6,163 nt of DNA from Candidatus Gastranaerophilales bacterium (GTDB lineage Bacteria > Cyanobacteriota > Vampirovibrionia > Gastranaerophilales > Gastranaerophilaceae), in NCBI GenBank assembly GCA_947624665.1, contig CANQLK010000109.1, forward strand, positions 1-6,163. Direction: 5' to 3'. Every line of letters begins with the position of its first letter. Position 1 is the stretch's first letter. Made by a program: the position numbers and the translations under genes. The notes below the pieces were generated by a model, which was not told the origin of the DNA, ran no database searches, and was given only the letters and a program-made list of their open reading frames with translations. This document shows, piece after piece, positions 1 to 5,733 of the stretch.

Positions 1-74
<74 letters not shown>

Positions 75-82
75 TTTAATAT

Positions 83-117
83 AAGAGAGTTTCAGCGATT
101 TTGAAACTCTCTTTTTT
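83..117 (+). terminator. Intrinsic terminator of the tRNA-fMet transcript
   Basis: A perfect 12-bp stem is formed by AAGAGAGTTTCA (83-94) and TGAAACTCTCTT (102-113), with a 7-base loop (95-101). The stem merges into a run of six T (112-117). It begins nine bases after the CCA end of the tRNA, the expected place for termination of the tRNA transcript. Because the stem is preceded by A on the other strand only weakly, termination of minus-strand transcripts is less certain. Confidence 0.88.
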
Positions 118-134
118 AGTAGTAAAATAGGGCA

Positions 135-155
135 ATAATTCAACTATAATTCAAC
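135..155. repeat. Tandem direct repeat ATAATTCAAC, possible recombinase arm site
   Basis: ATAATTCAAC occurs exactly twice, at 135-144 and 146-155, 11 bp apart and so about one helical turn. It lies between the tRNA terminator and the 3' end of the tyrosine recombinase remnant. In many integrative elements the DNA between the int stop codon and the attachment core carries short direct repeats bound by the N-terminal arm-binding domain of the integrase. The position and spacing fit that role, but the assignment is inference; chance duplication in AT-rich DNA is possible. Confidence 0.4.
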
Positions 156-190
156 AATCTTAAATTTTTGATATAAATTTGATAAATAAT

Positions 191-352
191 CTATGCTTGT
201 TTTTGATTTAATAAAATGTTTTCTAAAGTATTTGAAGCACTTTCATCGGCTTTTTTCATTAAATGACTATATATGTCTGCAGTAGTGCTTGTTTTTGCGT
301 GTCCTAATCGTTTACTAACGGTTGTTATATCGACACCGTTTAATATAAGCAT
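191..352 (-). pseudogene. C-terminal remnant of a tyrosine recombinase (phage/ICE integrase)
   Basis: Reading the minus strand from 352 to a TAG at 191-193 gives 53 codons that match the extreme C-terminus of tyrosine recombinases. They include NGVDITTVSKRLGHA, which holds the conserved LGH box with its histidine, then TSTTADIYSHL with the nucleophilic tyrosine, then a short helical tail (about residues 32-53). A TGA lies two codons upstream of the first ATG (350-352), and the rest of the catalytic domain (the first Arg, the Lys and the HxxR box) and the arm-binding domain are absent. This is therefore a decayed 3' fragment and not a working gene. The homologous stretch ends close to where the neighbouring hypothetical gene starts in another frame, so the upstream part was probably deleted. 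The position beside tRNA-fMet and the orientation towards it are typical of an int gene at the end of an integrated element. No ribosome binding site precedes the ATG, so expression is unlikely. Confidence 0.85.
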
Positions 353-705
353 CTGTCATTTGTGATTTCAGGCATATCAATACCTAAATCATTTGCCCTT
401 GCTGATATTGCCTTAAATCCGAAACCTTCCATATTCATATTCCAATGGATAAAGCAAGTGCTAGGGTTAGAGATGATTTGTTTGAATTTTTCAAGGCATA
501 ATCTTTCAGCGGATTCTAAATCGTTTTCCTCAAGATAATCCATAGGCGAAAATCGTTTTTTATCCTTATTCAACTCGCTATCGTTATAAATTACAATGCA
601 CGAAATTTTAGGAGCAGGACTTGATCCGTTATAAAATCCTTCACTTGCATAGTGAATAAGGTAATAATCCTTATTATTTAAAAAATCTTCCAGCTTGTTA
701 TCCAT
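340..705 (-). CDS. Hypothetical protein, probably 3'-truncated at a deletion junction
   Basis: A 121-residue soluble protein with no signal peptide or membrane segment. I do not know its function. Visible features are an N-terminal helix (MDNKLEDFLNN), a stretch IHYASEGFYNG at about 18-28, a strand-like ISCIVIYND at about 34-42, and near the C-terminus a conserved-looking CFIHWNMN...GFGFKAISAR (about 84-103). I recall this last pattern, HWNM followed by YGF-like and R residues, from longer uncharacterised bacterial proteins of some 250 residues or more. That memory suggests that only the N-terminal part is present here. The frame stops at TAA (340-342) within 12 bases of the recombinase remnant, with which it overlaps in a different frame, as expected if a deletion joined two unrelated genes. 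There is no Shine-Dalgarno sequence before the ATG (703-705), but a TATAAT lies six bases upstream (see that entry), so translation may be leaderless. It could still be expressed as a short protein. Confidence 0.6.
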   Translation of the reverse strand: MDNKLEDFLNNKDYYLIHYASEGFYNGSSPAPKISCIVIYNDSELNKDKKRFSPMDYLEENDLESAERLCLEKFKQIISNPSTCFIHWNMNMEGFGFKAISARANDLGIDMPEITNDRCLY

Positions 706-711
706 ATTCTA

Positions 712-735
712 ATTATACGACATTTTTTATGTCAA
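712..735 (-). promoter_or_regulatory. Promoter with palindrome for the minus-strand hypothetical gene, probably leaderless
   Basis: On the minus strand a perfect TATAAT occupies 717-712 and the ATG begins at 705, so a normal start site would fall on or next to the A of the ATG. A TTGACA (735-730) lies upstream, but the spacer is only 12 bases, too short for a standard sigma-70 pair. The TTGACA overlaps one arm of a perfect inverted repeat GACAT-AAAAA-ATGTC that sits between the two boxes (719-733). The repeat could be a repressor operator. The -10 box is seen directly; the leaderless start and the operator role are inferred. Confidence 0.5.
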
Positions 736-770
736 AAACGGTCATATTGTATTTTATTTTCTGGAAATTC

Positions 771-876
771 ATGTTACTTTTTCTGTAACCTAATGTTATT
801 TTACAGTTATAATTGAGAGAAATTCGCAGATTTATATTGATATAAATGCAATATTCATGTTAAAATTTTAATGTTA
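771..876 (+). promoter_or_regulatory. Probable promoter region of the deoxysugar operon, with repeated ATGTTA
   Basis: This is the upstream region of the five-gene operon. A consensus TATAAT is at 808-813, giving a leader of about 70 bases; no good TTGACA lies at the usual distance. Directly before it is an inverted repeat CTGTAA (783-788) / TTACAG (801-806), which would cover the -35 region and may be an operator that replaces a strong -35 box. A second inverted repeat TTTATAT-TG-ATATAAA lies at 831-846, offering an alternative TATAAA -10, and a palindrome TTAAAATTTTAA is at 860-871. ATGTTA is present four times (771, 793, 857, 871). Which box is used cannot be decided by eye. Confidence 0.4.
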
Positions 877-892
877 ATTTTGAGTGAAATAA

Positions 893-1990
893 ATGATTCC
901 TATAAATGATTTATCCCGAGGTTTTAAAATATATCAGGAAGAATACGAAAAAAAAGCCTTAGAGGTATTAAGAAGCGGTTGGTATATATTAGGTAATGAA
1001 GTAAAAAGTTTAGAGGAGGAATATTCCGAGGCTTTAGGCGGTAGTTGTTATTGTGCTACGGTAGATAACGGTCTTGATGCGATTGCTCTCGGATTAAAAG
1101 CTTCAGGAATAAAACCCGGAGATGAAATAATAGTTCAGGCGAACGGATATATTGCAACAGTACTTGGCATTCTTCAAGTCGGCGGTGTCCCTGTCTTTGT
1201 AGAACCTGATGAGTATTATCAACTGGATTTTCATAATATAGAACCTGCGATTACAAAAAAGACAAAAGCCGTATTAGTAACACATTTATACGGGTTGGCA
1301 ACAAGGATGGATTCTATAATTGAAATATGTAAAAAAAACGGGTTGATGTTATTTGAGGACTGTGCCCAATCTCATTTTGCACCTTATAAGGGAGTTTATA
1401 CGGGGCTGTTCGGAGATGCTTCCTTTTTCAGTTTTTATCCGACAAAAAATTTTGGAGGTTTTGGAGATGGCGGATGTGTTATTTCTAAAAATTCCGAAAT
1501 AACGGAAAAGGTTAAAATACTTCGTAATTACGGGAGTGATAAAAGATATCATAATATCGTAATCGGATGTAATGCAAGGCTGGATGAGTTACAGGCAGGT
1601 TTATTAAGGATTAAACTTAAGCATATTAAAGAATTATTGAAAAATAGAGATTATATTGCATCAAGATACTTAAAAGAGATATCTAATCCGTTGGTCAATT
1701 TGCCTGTTGTGCCTGAAAATTGTGTACATACGTGGTATCAATTTGTAGTAAGGGTTAAAGAACAAGAAAAATTCCGCAGTTTCCTTAAAAATAGAGGTGT
1801 AGCGACCGATATAGCTTGGAAAGTTCCGCCTTATTTACAGCCTGCTTTAGTTGAAAAATACGGATATAAAAAAGGTGCTTTTCCCATAACGGAAGAAATT
1901 TGCGATACAATTGTTTCATTACCTATGATGGATTATATGGATGAAGATGAAATAAGCAAAGTCATTAAAGAGGTTAATGAATATGAATAA
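893..1990 (+). CDS. DegT/DnrJ/EryC1 PLP-dependent NDP-sugar aminotransferase, FdtB/QdtB type
   Basis: A 365-residue cytoplasmic enzyme, full length for the family. It transfers an amino group from (usually) glutamate to a keto group of a nucleotide-linked deoxyhexose. Seen motifs: NGLDAIALGLKA (59-70), phosphate- and cofactor-binding region; FEDCAQSHF (154-162) with Asp156 contacting the pyridine nitrogen; GDASFFSFYPTKN (174-186) with Lys185 as the Schiff-base lysine; GFGDGG (189-194); and NARLDELQA (227-235), which reaches into the partner active site of the dimer. NGLDA, as opposed to SGTDA, and the adjoining FdtA-like gene point to the C-3 aminating branch (FdtB/QdtB). Unusual is QANGYIAT (82-89), where relatives normally have P-x-N-T. 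The start ATG 893 has a weak site GAGTGA (882-887) five bases upstream. It is the first gene of the operon, and its 3' end overlaps the next gene. A C-4 aminotransferase remains possible. Confidence 0.93.
   Translation: MIPINDLSRGFKIYQEEYEKKALEVLRSGWYILGNEVKSLEEEYSEALGGSCYCATVDNGLDAIALGLKASGIKPGDEIIVQANGYIATVLGILQVGGVPVFVEPDEYYQLDFHNIEPAITKKTKAVLVTHLYGLATRMDSIIEICKKNGLMLFEDCAQSHFAPYKGVYTGLFGDASFFSFYPTKNFGGFGDGGCVISKNSEITEKVKILRNYGSDKRYHNIVIGCNARLDELQAGLLRIKLKHIKELLKNRDYIASRYLKEISNPLVNLPVVPENCVHTWYQFVVRVKEQEKFRSFLKNRGVATDIAWKVPPYLQPALVEKYGYKKGAFPITEEICDTIVSLPMMDYMDEDEISKVIKEVNEYE
1968..1973 (+). promoter_or_regulatory. Ribosome binding site that decides the start of the cupin gene
   Basis: AAGAGG lies inside the 3' end of the aminotransferase gene. 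Two in-frame ATGs follow: 1977, only three bases away, and 1983, nine bases away. The spacing favours 1983 as the start of the cupin gene. The overlap with the aminotransferase stop (1988-1990) suggests translational coupling. Confidence 0.55.
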
Positions 1991-2408
1991 TAGCCGTTGT
2001 TATTATGTAGATATACCCGTACATCCTGACACTGATGGGAATTTATTCGTTGCGGAAGGAAATTCCAAATCTGTTCCTTTCGATATAAAAAGAGTATTTT
2101 GGATTCGTGATATGTCTAAAAATGCCGTACGAGGTCAACATGCTACAAAACGAACAAAAATTATTCTTGTACCTGTTTTTGGCAGTTGTGAAGTAATAAT
2201 AAATGACGGAAAATCAGAAACCGTATATCGTTTGAATTCACCCAAAAAAGGACTGTTTATAGACAAAATGCTGTGGAGAACCATAACAAATTTTTCTGAT
2301 AATTGTATTGTAGAGGCATTATGTGATTGCAAATTTGAGCCTAATAATGAAACATACAATGATTTCTCCGAATATTTGAGGGAATTAAAAACTTATGAGA
2401 AATGTTAG
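1983..2408 (+). CDS. Cupin of the FdtA/QdtA/WxcM family, putative NDP-sugar 3,4-ketoisomerase
   Basis: A 141-residue single-domain cupin, the usual size of dTDP-4-keto-6-deoxyglucose 3,4-ketoisomerases, which move the keto group from C-4 to C-3 before amination. Seen family signatures: PFDIKRVFWI (about 32-41), RGQHATK (50-56), VPVFGSCEVIINDG (63-76), LNSPKKGLFIDKMLWRTITNFS (84-105; the Trp is 98) and a C-terminal YNDFSEYL. Odd: characterised members have RGxHAHK, and both histidines line the active site; here the second is Thr55. The usual YxxxDYIRxY near the C-terminus is also changed to KFEPNNETYNDF. The fold is well supported, but activity or substrate may differ. It overlaps the aminotransferase by eight bases and the dehydratase by 14, so it is clearly one operon. 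The alternative start at 1977 adds two residues. Other roles for the fold include 3,5-epimerase-like or non-catalytic binding. Confidence 0.85.
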   Translation: MNNSRCYYVDIPVHPDTDGNLFVAEGNSKSVPFDIKRVFWIRDMSKNAVRGQHATKRTKIILVPVFGSCEVIINDGKSETVYRLNSPKKGLFIDKMLWRTITNFSDNCIVEALCDCKFEPNNETYNDFSEYLRELKTYEKC

Positions 2409-3735
2409 AAAAAATTTATTAAATAATATATTTAAATTTGATTATGTAGATGAAAGTCCTATTCATACGGAAAAAGAGCTAATTAACTGGATAAAAGATA
2501 TAAACAGAAATAAACACGTAAAACTTGACTATATATCATTAGAAGATTGTGAACCTTGGTATTATGATGAAGGTTTAGGCTGTATAAAAAATAGAGATAA
2601 CAGTTTTTTTCGAATATACGGAATAAGGGAAAGTTGTAAAAACCGAACCGTATTTGAACAACCGATAATAATGCAGGATGAAATAGGCTTCCTTGGGATT
2701 ATTGCTTGTAAAATAAATAATACCTGGCATTATCTTATGCAAGCTAAAATTGAGCCGGGGAATATAAACCACGTCCAAATTGCACCTACTCTTCAAGCGA
2801 CGAAAAGTAACTTTACAAAAAAACATGGCGGAAAAACTCCGTTGTATCTTAATTATTTTCTTAATATGAATTCTAAAGATATTATTGTTGACCAAATTCA
2901 GTCTGAGCATTCTTCAAAATTTTATAAAAAAAGAAATAGAAATGTAATTTTGGCTGTAGATGAAGTTATACCCGAATCGGATACACATAAGTGGATGACT
3001 TTGAAACAAATTAAATCTCTTATGTCATATAATAATATTGTAAATATGGATACAAGAACCGTTATATCCTGTTTACCTGATGAAAAACATATAAATAATT
3101 TTGATTATAAAGAAATTATAAAAATATATAATTTGATAAATAATTATAAAATGTTCAATGAAAACAAGGTTGAGTTAATAAAATTAAAAGATTTAAAATT
3201 ATGGGAAATGAAGAATAATGAATTCAGATGTAAAAATCATTATCCTTTCAAAGTTATATTTTGCGATATAGAAATAAATAACAGAGAAGTATCAAAATGG
3301 AGACAGCCGTTATTTGCAGCTTGTAAGCAGTCAATGTACGGATTATTTTGCTGTAATGATAATGGGATTATGAAGTTTTTGGTTTCATTGATGGCGGAGC
3401 CTGGGTGTATTGACGGGGTTGAAATCGGGCCTACCATTCAAGATGAAATGATTCATAATGAAAATTATACTTATATAGATGAGGTTGAAAAAATTTTTCA
3501 CGATAAACTCAAAAATAATGAAAATGTTATATATGATTGTATTTTATCAGAAGAAGGCGGACGTTTTTACCATTATAGCAACAGAAATGTAATAATATTT
3601 ATTAATAAAGAAGATATTACTGATGTTGATACAAAATATACTTGGGTTGATTATGCTACTTTAAAGATTCTTATACAAATAAATAATTGTTTGAATATTC
3701 AGTTAAGAAATTTATTATCATTACTAACAATCTAA
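2395..3735 (+). CDS. NDP-hexose 2,3-dehydratase, EvaA/TylX3-like
   Basis: A 446-residue soluble protein, the usual length for this family. Characterised members remove water across C-2/C-3 of dTDP-4-keto-6-deoxyglucose to give the unstable 3,4-diketo-2,6-dideoxy sugar, the entry point to 2-deoxysugars. The family has two tandem homologous (Nudix-like) halves, and both are visible. Half 1: QPIIMQDEIG (89-98), QAKIEPGN (116-123), VQIAPTLQATKSN (127-139), HGG (144-146) and FYKKRNRNVIL (176-186). Half 2: QPLFAACKQ (304-312), AEPGCIDGVEIGPTIQ (334-349) and FYHYSNRNVII (391-401). Half 2 has lost the QAK of QAKxEPG (now SLM, 331-333). The stretch encoding the linker (3061-3240) is only 17% GC by hand count, far below the aminotransferase. 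The start ATG 2395 overlaps the cupin stop, with GAGGG at 2378-2382, a rather long 12-base spacing. The family is best known from actinomycete antibiotic clusters, so its presence in this AT-rich genome suggests transfer or an under-described use. Confidence 0.93.
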   Translation: MRNVRKNLLNNIFKFDYVDESPIHTEKELINWIKDINRNKHVKLDYISLEDCEPWYYDEGLGCIKNRDNSFFRIYGIRESCKNRTVFEQPIIMQDEIGFLGIIACKINNTWHYLMQAKIEPGNINHVQIAPTLQATKSNFTKKHGGKTPLYLNYFLNMNSKDIIVDQIQSEHSSKFYKKRNRNVILAVDEVIPESDTHKWMTLKQIKSLMSYNNIVNMDTRTVISCLPDEKHINNFDYKEIIKIYNLINNYKMFNENKVELIKLKDLKLWEMKNNEFRCKNHYPFKVIFCDIEINNREVSKWRQPLFAACKQSMYGLFCCNDNGIMKFLVSLMAEPGCIDGVEIGPTIQDEMIHNENYTYIDEVEKIFHDKLKNNENVIYDCILSEEGGRFYHYSNRNVIIFINKEDITDVDTKYTWVDYATLKILIQINNCLNIQLRNLLSLLTI

Positions 3736-3740
3736 AAGGA
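3736..3740 (+). promoter_or_regulatory. Ribosome binding site of the oxidoreductase gene
   Basis: AAGGA, preceded by AA from the dehydratase stop codon, ends five bases before the ATG at 3746. It is the clearest Shine-Dalgarno in the operon and lies in the only true intergenic gap (10 bases) among the five genes. Confidence 0.7.
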
Positions 3741-3745
3741 TAGAA

Positions 3746-4774
3746 ATGAAAAAAATACGAATAGGTATTTTGGGACCTGCTAATATTGCTTTAAATAAAA
3801 TGATTCCTGCAATTATAAAATCCGATAAGTATGAATATGTAGGTATTGCTGTTGCAAATGAACAAGAAAGGCTTGTAATTCCAAGCGGTATATCTGATAT
3901 AGATCATATAAAAGATAGTATAAAAAAAGCCGTTGAATATAATAAAAAATATAACGGTAAAACCTATTTAAGTTATGAAGATATGCTAAAGTCAAATGAA
4001 ATTGACGTCGTATATATAGCGCTTCCGCCGATATTGCATTATTATTGGGGTAAAAGAGCCTTATTGAACAATATAAATGTTATTATGGAAAAACCGTTTA
4101 CAACAAGCTTAAGGGATACAAAAGAGATTGTATCGATTGCTAAAGAAAAGAATTTAGCACTGATAGAAAATTTTGCATTTGTATTTCATCCTCAAATAAT
4201 AAAAATTCAAGAAATATTAAAATCAGAACAATTTGGTGATTTGAAATTAGTAAGAAGTAATTTTTGTTTTCCATTTAAAGGAGAGAATGATTTTAGATAT
4301 AAAAAGGAATTAGGTGGCGGGGCTTTATTTGATTGCGGCTGTTATACGGTTAAAGCCGCACAATTATTTTTGGGTGCCGATATGAAAATCATCGGTTCAA
4401 AATTAGTAAACAGTAAAATATATAGTGTTGATATGCAAGGTGCTATAATTGCCGTTAATGATAAAGGGGTTATTGCTCAATTATCATTTGGTATGGATCA
4501 GCAATACAGCTGTGAACTTGAATTGTTCGGAAGTAAAGGTTATGTTAAATCATCAAGAATATTTACCGCACCTGAAAATTTTGCTGTTAAACTAATAATA
4601 AAAAATAACAATGAAGAAACATATTGCAGTATAAATCCTGAAAATCAATTTGTAGAAATCTTAAATAAATATAGTGGCATAATGTATAATAACTATGATA
4701 AACTGAATTTGTATAATGAAATAATTAAGCAAAACGAATATATAGAACAGTGCCTTATTTGGAGTAACAGATGA
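3746..4774 (+). CDS. Gfo/Idh/MocA-family oxidoreductase, probable NDP-sugar 3-ketoreductase
   Basis: A 342-residue NAD(P)-dependent dehydrogenase. The N-terminal Rossmann domain begins with GILGPANIA (7-15), the dinucleotide-binding loop; IALPPILHY (91-99) and MEKPFTT (114-120) follow, the Lys116 of EKP being the conserved catalytic or substrate lysine. The C-terminal substrate domain has ENFAFVFHPQ (141-150) and LGGGALFDCGCYTV (189-202), as in sugar ketoreductases of the KijD10/TylC1 type, which reduce the C-3 keto group formed by 2,3-dehydratases. Its position directly after the 2,3-dehydratase supports that partnership. Residues about 45-72 form an insertion rich in Lys, Asp and Ile between the second and third Rossmann strands, longer than in most relatives. 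The stop codon shares ATGA (4771-4774) with the next gene, so the two are translationally coupled. C-4 or C-2 reduction cannot be excluded. Confidence 0.85.
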   Translation: MKKIRIGILGPANIALNKMIPAIIKSDKYEYVGIAVANEQERLVIPSGISDIDHIKDSIKKAVEYNKKYNGKTYLSYEDMLKSNEIDVVYIALPPILHYYWGKRALLNNINVIMEKPFTTSLRDTKEIVSIAKEKNLALIENFAFVFHPQIIKIQEILKSEQFGDLKLVRSNFCFPFKGENDFRYKKELGGGALFDCGCYTVKAAQLFLGADMKIIGSKLVNSKIYSVDMQGAIIAVNDKGVIAQLSFGMDQQYSCELELFGSKGYVKSSRIFTAPENFAVKLIIKNNNEETYCSINPENQFVEILNKYSGIMYNNYDKLNLYNEIIKQNEYIEQCLIWSNR

Positions 4775-5694
4775 ATAAACTTTCAATAATTATACCGGTA
4801 TACCGAAATGAAGATACTCTTAAGGATTTATATTATGACCTGAAAGAAAAAGTATTTCAAAAGACAGATGATTATGAAGTTGTATTTGTCAATGACGGTT
4901 CCGATGATAATTCTTGGAATATAATCCAAGAACTTCAAAAAGAAGATTCTAAAATTGTTGCGGTAAATTTATCAAAAAATTTCGGGGAGCATGCAGGAAT
5001 ATTAGCAGGGTTAGAGATATGTACGGGAGATTGTGCCGTTACAAAGCAGGCAGATTTGCAAGAGGATTCGACATTAATTGTTGATATGTATAATGTTTGG
5101 CGGACAGGAAAAAAAGTTGTTTTAGCTGCTCGCAGAACAAGACAAGACGGGTTTTTTACGAAATTTTTTGCCGGTTTATATTATATTTTTGTCAGAAAGT
5201 GCATAAATAAAAAAATGCCAAAAGGCGGTTGTGACTGTTTTTTGATTGACAGACAGGTTATAACAACTATTTTAAATCTTGATGAAATAAACTCATCTTT
5301 GATACTTCAAATATTATGGACCGGATATGATTCTCAATTGGTATATTTTGACAGACAAAAACGAGAAAAAGGTAAAGGTGCTTGGACATTTGCTAAAAAA
5401 ATAAAATTAGTGATGGATTCATTTATAGGATTTTCTTATATTCCTATAAAAATAGTTTGGTTTACGGGGTTATTATTTTTGTTATTTTCATTTTATTTAG
5501 GAACTTCTATATTAATTGAATATTGCAAGGTAGGGATAAACGTAAACGGTTGGGCATCTATAATGTGTCTTATATTAATATGTACAGGTTTTATATTATT
5601 GTTTTTGGGAATTTTAGGAGAGTATATTTGGCGAATTTATGATGAAACCAGAAATCGCCCTATATACATTATTGATAAAATTATAAAAAAATAA
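4771..5694 (+). CDS. GT2 glycosyltransferase with two C-terminal membrane helices, GtrB/ArnC/DPM1-like
   Basis: A 307-residue inner-membrane enzyme with a cytoplasmic GT-A domain. Family members load a sugar from a nucleotide donor onto polyprenyl phosphate (undecaprenyl-P). Seen: IPVYRNE (8-14), FVNDGSDDNSW (39-49) binding the nucleotide, NLSKNFGEHAG (66-76), the metal-binding region KQADLQED (92-99; relatives have DLQDP), RR near 121, KREKGKGAWTFAKKIKL (197-213) matching the R-x-x-G-x-S/K region before the membrane, then hydrophobic helices at about 224-249 and 261-285 and the tail YDETRNRPIYI typical of GtrB-like proteins. GGAG (4761-4764) precedes the ATG by six bases. It is the last gene of the operon, and its likely donor is the deoxysugar made by the four upstream enzymes. 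A GtrA-like flippase and a final transferase are not in the window. The donor is an inference; UDP-glucose is also possible. Confidence 0.9.
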   Translation: MNKLSIIIPVYRNEDTLKDLYYDLKEKVFQKTDDYEVVFVNDGSDDNSWNIIQELQKEDSKIVAVNLSKNFGEHAGILAGLEICTGDCAVTKQADLQEDSTLIVDMYNVWRTGKKVVLAARRTRQDGFFTKFFAGLYYIFVRKCINKKMPKGGCDCFLIDRQVITTILNLDEINSSLILQILWTGYDSQLVYFDRQKREKGKGAWTFAKKIKLVMDSFIGFSYIPIKIVWFTGLLFLLFSFYLGTSILIEYCKVGINVNGWASIMCLILICTGFILLFLGILGEYIWRIYDETRNRPIYIIDKIIKK

Positions 5695-5733
5695 TTTGGA
5701 TATAGTAAATAATTTAAGCACTTTCAAATATTT

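Noticed and set aside
162..184. Imperfect repeat AAATTTTTGATA / AAATTTGATA near the recombinase stop codon
   Set aside because: The copies differ in length and consist almost only of A and T, so chance similarity in this composition is the simpler explanation.
191..705. One continuous gene made of the hypothetical protein and the recombinase fragment
   Set aside because: The two are in different reading frames and the hypothetical frame stops at 340-342; their sequences belong to unrelated families, so neither a natural fusion nor a single frameshift explains them well.
1349..1552. Open minus-strand frame of 67 codons inside the aminotransferase gene
   Set aside because: It lies wholly antisense to a well-conserved gene, has no recognisable domain or ribosome binding site, and is a by-product of sense codon usage. 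The same holds for the antisense frames at 2135-2359, 2575-2910, 3240-3437 and 3813-3995.
5695..5733. Bidirectional terminator between the glycosyltransferase and the MFS gene
   Set aside because: The 39 bases are AT-rich, with short T and A runs, but I see no stable hairpin; termination here may be factor-dependent or lie within the opposite gene.
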